DNA of 64,000 nt from the NCBI RefSeq assembly GCF_000149955.1, contig NC_030990.1, positions 2,376,627 through 2,440,626 of the forward strand. The letters run 5' to 3'. Under the pieces are notes generated by a model that saw only the letters and a list, made by a program, of their open reading frames with translations, was not told the origin of the DNA and made no database searches. The first letter of the stretch is position 1. Every line of letters starts with the position of its first letter. The stretch comes from Fusarium oxysporum f. sp. lycopersici 4287 (taxonomy: Eukaryota; Ascomycota; Sordariomycetes; Hypocreales; Nectriaceae). The translations under genes and the position numbers were made by a program. Below are positions 59,901 through 64,000 of this stretch, piece by piece.

Positions 59901-60705
59901 TAGACATCTCGTCCGACATTTGAGTGACAATACGACGATCCGCTATTTTTCGGCTTTCTCGGATCGCGATCTCGCCCAGACAATACAAAAGTCGGTGGAC
60001 AACGCCGTGGCTACGGCGACCTCGGCGCGCAGGCAATCTATGATCTCCAAACTGCGTCACGAAAAGGTGCCGCAAAGTATTAGTGAGCCTCTAGCACAGC
60101 AGCTGCGAGATGGCTGGGAAGACGCAGTCCGAACCCAACAAGAGGTTCTGGAGAGAAACCAACTCTTATTTGAAGAAGGCGAAGATGGTCGCTACGACTC
60201 AGGCCAAGATGGCTATATGTTCTGCGATGGTGAAGAAGACTTCTCTAAAGCATTTGGCGGTTTGGCGCTACGGGCTTTCGAATCCAAGAGGGCTATGAAT
60301 CGTCGCGCTTCCAACCCTTATCTGAACAATAAGAGAGCCAGTATGATCTCACTGGGCCCAGCTCGTTTGGTCAGCGCCGAACCAGGTGCCAGAGTGTTAA
60401 GGTCTTGGTCAAGATCTTACTCAATTGTCTCGAGCGAGGGGGGTATCAGCGCTGCAGAGAGTCCAAGCACAGGATCAGCGATCCCGACACCTCCTGAGCC
60501 CGAGAGCCCCGTAGAAAAGGAGTATCTGGTAGAGAATCAACAAGACGGGAACGAAGAGCCGCTCGATTACGAATACAGCTTTGCAGATCCGCATGATCCT
60601 GACTTTGGGCTTGAACTGCGAGCCCATCGACGATTCTGGAGTGACGAAGCTGGCTGCATCGAGGAAGAAGAACATGGAGTCCAGTTTGAGGAACGGCACA
60701 CGTGA
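56998..60705 (+). CDS. Large PH-like and leucine-rich-repeat protein (CARMIL-like layout)
   Basis: Function not known from sequence. Exons are 56998..58100, 58153..59212 and 59266..60705 (1200 aa), and all phases agree. Residues 1-100 are Ser-rich and basic. About 115-245 looks PH-like (LIQYGPLKTDVSLLKARAEYLVLTDTCLIKF, then DRDDWLASIQQA). A second beta-rich segment follows at about 300-400. From about 480 to 960 there are leucine-rich repeats of the ribonuclease-inhibitor type (MKKLDLSNCGLGDEGL, LRVLRLSKCGLTGAQIA, IRFLDLSGFDA). The last ~200 residues are acidic and disordered. PH followed by LRRs resembles CARMIL actin-capping regulators, but I cannot confirm homology. It lies 842 bp upstream of pan1 on the same strand. 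Confidence 0.8.
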
Positions 60706-61547
60706 GATGAGGATAACGAACTCTAATGGACAATTGAGTGCAGAGAAGTTGGCATTGTGGTCGACTCTATTCCGATCATTCCGGAGTTCTTTTTGTGATG
60801 TTTTCACTTGGGATAAGGGGGCAGGCGTTTATGAGTTTCTGGTATGATTGATGGTTGGTGGTTTATGCAGGTTTTGCGTATAAGTTACTCTTGATACCCT
60901 TCGCTAGTTTGAGTTTTTAGATGAGTCGAGTTCAATATCAGTCTTCAATTGTCTCGGTTTAAGCTACTTACTACGTACACTGATGCATTTTGTAATTGCT
61001 CTCTGTTGTGATGCATATGTCAGTACCCATGATAACACAATAAGCGTGACTCAACCAAAGACACCTTGGGTGAAAGACCGCCAATCCCTGTCGCTTCCAG
61101 GAGAGTCTAAGCCACCCCAATTTGCTTAGGTTGGTTCATTCCCCTGGAAAAGCCCACCGATGCCTTGGCAGGCCACTAGTAGCGCTCCAGCTGGAGTCTC
61201 CACTGGGGGACAACTCCACTAGAAACCTACAGCAACCTGCCCAGGCTCGAGACCACGACGCTCGTCATCACATACGAAGCCACTCACCCATTCTCACTTC
61301 TCCATCATCACATTTCGTGGATGCCCTCTGTCCACTCCACAATTACCATCCGAGGGCCGTTCAGTCCTTTAATATTGTATTTCGCATACTTTTATTGCAT
61401 TTGTTTTTAACTTTCAACACCTTCCAGTGGAGCTTTCACGCTCCAGAGAGCTCCTCTCGATTCCTCATAACCCCCGAATTTAGCGCCTCCTCGAACCTCC
61501 CAAACGAGCTTTTTGTCCGTGGTCTTGCGATCAGGAATCAACCCGCA
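60706..61547. other. Spacer and leader upstream of pan1
   Basis: The frame of pan1 is open back to 61122, but its first ATG is at 61548, so this stretch is called leader. No other gene seen. Confidence 0.5.
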
Positions 61548-64000
61548 ATGTATTCCAACTCGAACGCCTTTCTAGGCGGTAATAGCCAGCGTCCTGGCGG
61601 CCAGCAGCAGCAATATGGCGGAGGATCGTTTGGTAATCTGGGTGCTGGCCAGCAGCCTGGCCAACCCAGCCCCTTTGCGCCTCAACCTACAGGCTTTGGG
61701 CAAGCTCCTCTGCAGCAGCAGTATACGGGCTTTCCAATGCAGGGCCAGGGACTACAGCCGCAGCAGCCCCTTCAACAACAGTTTACGGGATTTCCGGGAC
61801 AGCAACAACAACCCCCCCAGCCGCAGCAGCAGAGCTTCCAGACCGGTGCTCCTGCGGTGCCGTCGATCCCGCCTCAGTTCCAGCAACAGTTCCAGCAGCA
61901 ACAGCAGCAGCAACCCACTAGCTTCTCCGCCTCGCCTCAGCAAGCCTCTGGGCCTTCAAACCCACCACCGGCGCCGATGAAGCCCCAGGCTACCGGCTTC
62001 ACCGAGATGGCCGCGTCCTTTCAGACTGGCGGTACTGCGAAGCCCCGAGGTCGAAGACAGGAGAAGTCGCAGCCCAATAAAATCCCTAATATCCGTCTCT
62101 CCTTCATCACAGCCCAGGATCAGGCCAAGTTCGAAACCCTGTTCAAGTCTGCTGTGGGAGAAGCTGGCATGACCATGTCAGGAGAGAAGGCTCGGGATCT
62201 GCTTATGAGGTCAAGACTTGATGGCGACTCTCTATCGCACATCTGGTAAGAAGAAAATCTCTTCGGGGCATGTTACTCGTTGTTTATGCCCTTGTTGCTA
62301 ACAAGTCTCAGGACTCTTGCTGATACCACTCGTGCTGGCCAGCTCTACTTCCCCGAATTCGCACTCGCCATGTACCTGTGCAACTTGAAACTGACTGGCA
62401 AGCAGCTGCCACCTAACCTGCCCGAGAACATCAAGAACGAGGTTTCGAGCATGGTGGATATCATTAGCTTCAGCGTCGCTGACGAGAGTGCTCCCGGAGC
62501 CGGCTCTTCTTCTGCTCCTGATATTAGAACCAACACTGCCACTCCACCGACCATTCAGCAGCCGCAACCTCAGCCTCAAGCCTCAAATGCACAGCTGCTT
62601 CAAGCGCAGATGACTGGGTTTCCGGGACAGCAGACAGGTTTCGGTCAGCAACAGGGTCTGCAAAACCAGCAAACTGGGTTCCCTGGCATGGCAAACAACT
62701 CTCAAGCTACAGGTTACAGCGGTCCTCGTCCCCCGATGCCCCCAATGCCCACGGGATTTGGCCAGTCGCTCGCTCCTGGGCCTGCAGGTGGTATGGCTGC
62801 CCCTCTGAATGCTCAACCTACAGGACGACCTGGGCAATGGGGCCTTGTCAATGCTCCTTCTACCGGCCTGCCCAACATCGATGCCCTTCAAGCCCAGATG
62901 ATGCCTCAACAGGGCCGAGAAGCTGGAAACTTCACCACTCAGGGACTGCGAGGAAACGCCGTTATCCCCTGGGCCATTACAAAGGAAGAAAAGACCCGAT
63001 ACGATTCTCTTTTCAAGGCTTGGGATGGCCTTGGCAAGGGATACATCGGTGGTGACCAGGCTATCGAGATATTTGGTCAGAGTGGACTTGAGAAGCCCGA
63101 TCTTGAGCGAGTTTGGACTCTGGCTGATCACGGTAATAAGGGACGTCTGGATCTCGACGAATTCGCCGTTGCCATGCATTTGATCTACAGAAAGCTAAAC
63201 GGTTATCCATTGCCTAACAACCTTCCCCCTGAGCTTGTTCCTCCTTCGACTCGAAACTTTAGCCAGTCCATCGGCACCCTCAAGTCAATGCTTCACGATG
63301 AATCTGAATTCCGCACCAAGTCAGGTGCCGCTCTGCTTCCGCAGAAGACTGGCGTTAGCTATATGAAGAACCGCTCATTCAGGGGCGCACCTGCTGGAGC
63401 CGTCGCTGGTCGGAAGGATGCCACAGTCTTCAAGAACGAAGACGAGCAGTTTGGATATAGATCGAGCGCTCGTCGCAGGGTCGGCAACAACTCGCCTCGT
63501 CCCGAATCTCCCGCTTCTGTCGCCTCGAATGACGACCTAACCTTGGATCAGCTCAAGAAAAAGATTAAGGAGAAGGAGGTTCTCCTGGATGCTATGGACT
63601 TCGCAGATGAGAAGAACCATGAAGAAGACGACATCCTCGACCGCCGTGACCGCCGTGAGGCGGAGGAGCTCTATCGTCGCATTCGTCGAATCCAAGAGGA
63701 TATCGACTCTCATCCCGATGCTGCCCTGGCAAGCGGAGACTCCGACGCTGAGCGAAGAGCTCTCAAGCGCCAACTTCAAAATCTTACTGACAAGGTTCCC
63801 GAACTTGCTTCGCAGGTGCGCAGAACTGAGAAGGCCATTATGGATGCTCGGTTGGAACTGTTCCGTATCAAGGATGCCAAGGCTCACCCTGGCAGTGGTG
63901 CTCCTATTGTAGGAACAGGACCTGGCGGTACAGTAACTGAGTCGGATCGACTCAAGGCCAGGGCCAAGGCCATGATGCAGCAGCGAACTGCTGCATTGAC
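61548..64000 (+). CDS. pan1: Pan1, actin-patch/endocytosis scaffold with EH domains (3' partial)
   Basis: Endocytic coat scaffold that activates Arp2/3 and is regulated by Ark/Prk kinases. Exons are 61548..62245 and 62312..>64000; the protein continues past the window end. A Gln/Gly/Pro-rich N-terminus carries several QxTGF/QPTGF-type motifs of the Pan1 family. EH1 spans about residues 185-275 ([18 protein letters not shown] and [23 protein letters not shown]), with the intron inside the conserved TW pair. A second QxTG-rich linker follows, then EH2 at about 465-560 ([22 protein letters not shown] and [20 protein letters not shown], a calcium-binding-like loop). The helical central region begins after [12 protein letters not shown]. 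The start is the first ATG of the frame. Confidence 0.94.

Noticed and set aside
61122..61547. N-terminal extension of pan1 in an open frame
   Set aside because: The extension has no ATG before 61548 and does not resemble the Pan1 N-terminus.
1..64000. CRISPR arrays, rRNA operons, intact transposons or viral genes
   Set aside because: None recognised on reading; repeats found are microsatellites or in-gene tandem repeats.

Overview
The window is nuclear DNA of a filamentous ascomycete. Genes are intron-bearing, with introns of about 45-100 bp (donors of the GTAAGT/GTATGT kind, CTAAC/CTGAC-like branch sites, CAG/TAG acceptors). Intergenic spacers are long and CT-rich, and the genes are fungal (Cla4, Rco1, Snf5, Pds5, Ceg1, Snx41/Atg20, Lys2, Ctr9, Cbr1, Pan1). 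The proteins and the recurring TACCTAGGTA-like spacer motif suggest Sordariomycetes, probably Hypocreales (Fusarium-like). That placement is from memory and no search was run. Three runs of N (100, 262 and 230 bases) mark assembly gaps.

Layout: cla4 PAK kinase (+, 5' end cut by the window); an RRM-PUF RNA-binding protein of the Jsn1/Puf2 type (+); a two-PHD Rco1-like Rpd3S subunit (-); an EBP1/PA2G4-type protein (-); snf5 (+); pds5 (-); a repeat-containing cell-surface protein (+); the mRNA guanylyltransferase ceg1 (-); the sorting nexin snx41/atg20 (-, with a gap inside the PX domain); an interrupted Lys2-like aminoadipate reductase (-); a one-pass membrane protein of unknown function (-); ctr9 of the PAF complex (+); NADH-cytochrome b5 reductase cbr1 (-); a large PH-LRR protein (+); and pan1 (+, 3' end cut by the window).

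Most of these are housekeeping genes in two broad themes, and there is no operon-like logic. One theme is chromatin and transcription: Rco1, Snf5, Pds5, Ctr9 and the capping enzyme. The other is polarity, actin and endocytosis: Cla4, Snx41, the PH-LRR protein and Pan1.

The most unusual locus is the Lys2-like gene at 39.0-43.2 kb. Its A, T and R domains and its splice sites are recognisable, but it carries six in-frame stops. Three of them are TAG where a Trp is expected. This fits RIP (TGG to TAG), and is also the kind of stop that sexual-stage A-to-I mRNA editing repairs in Fusarium and Neurospora. Separately, one-base homopolymer-length errors appear to break ebp1, ctr9 and cbr1, which points to consensus errors in the assembly rather than real mutations. 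No rRNA, tRNA, CRISPR array or intact transposon was recognised.
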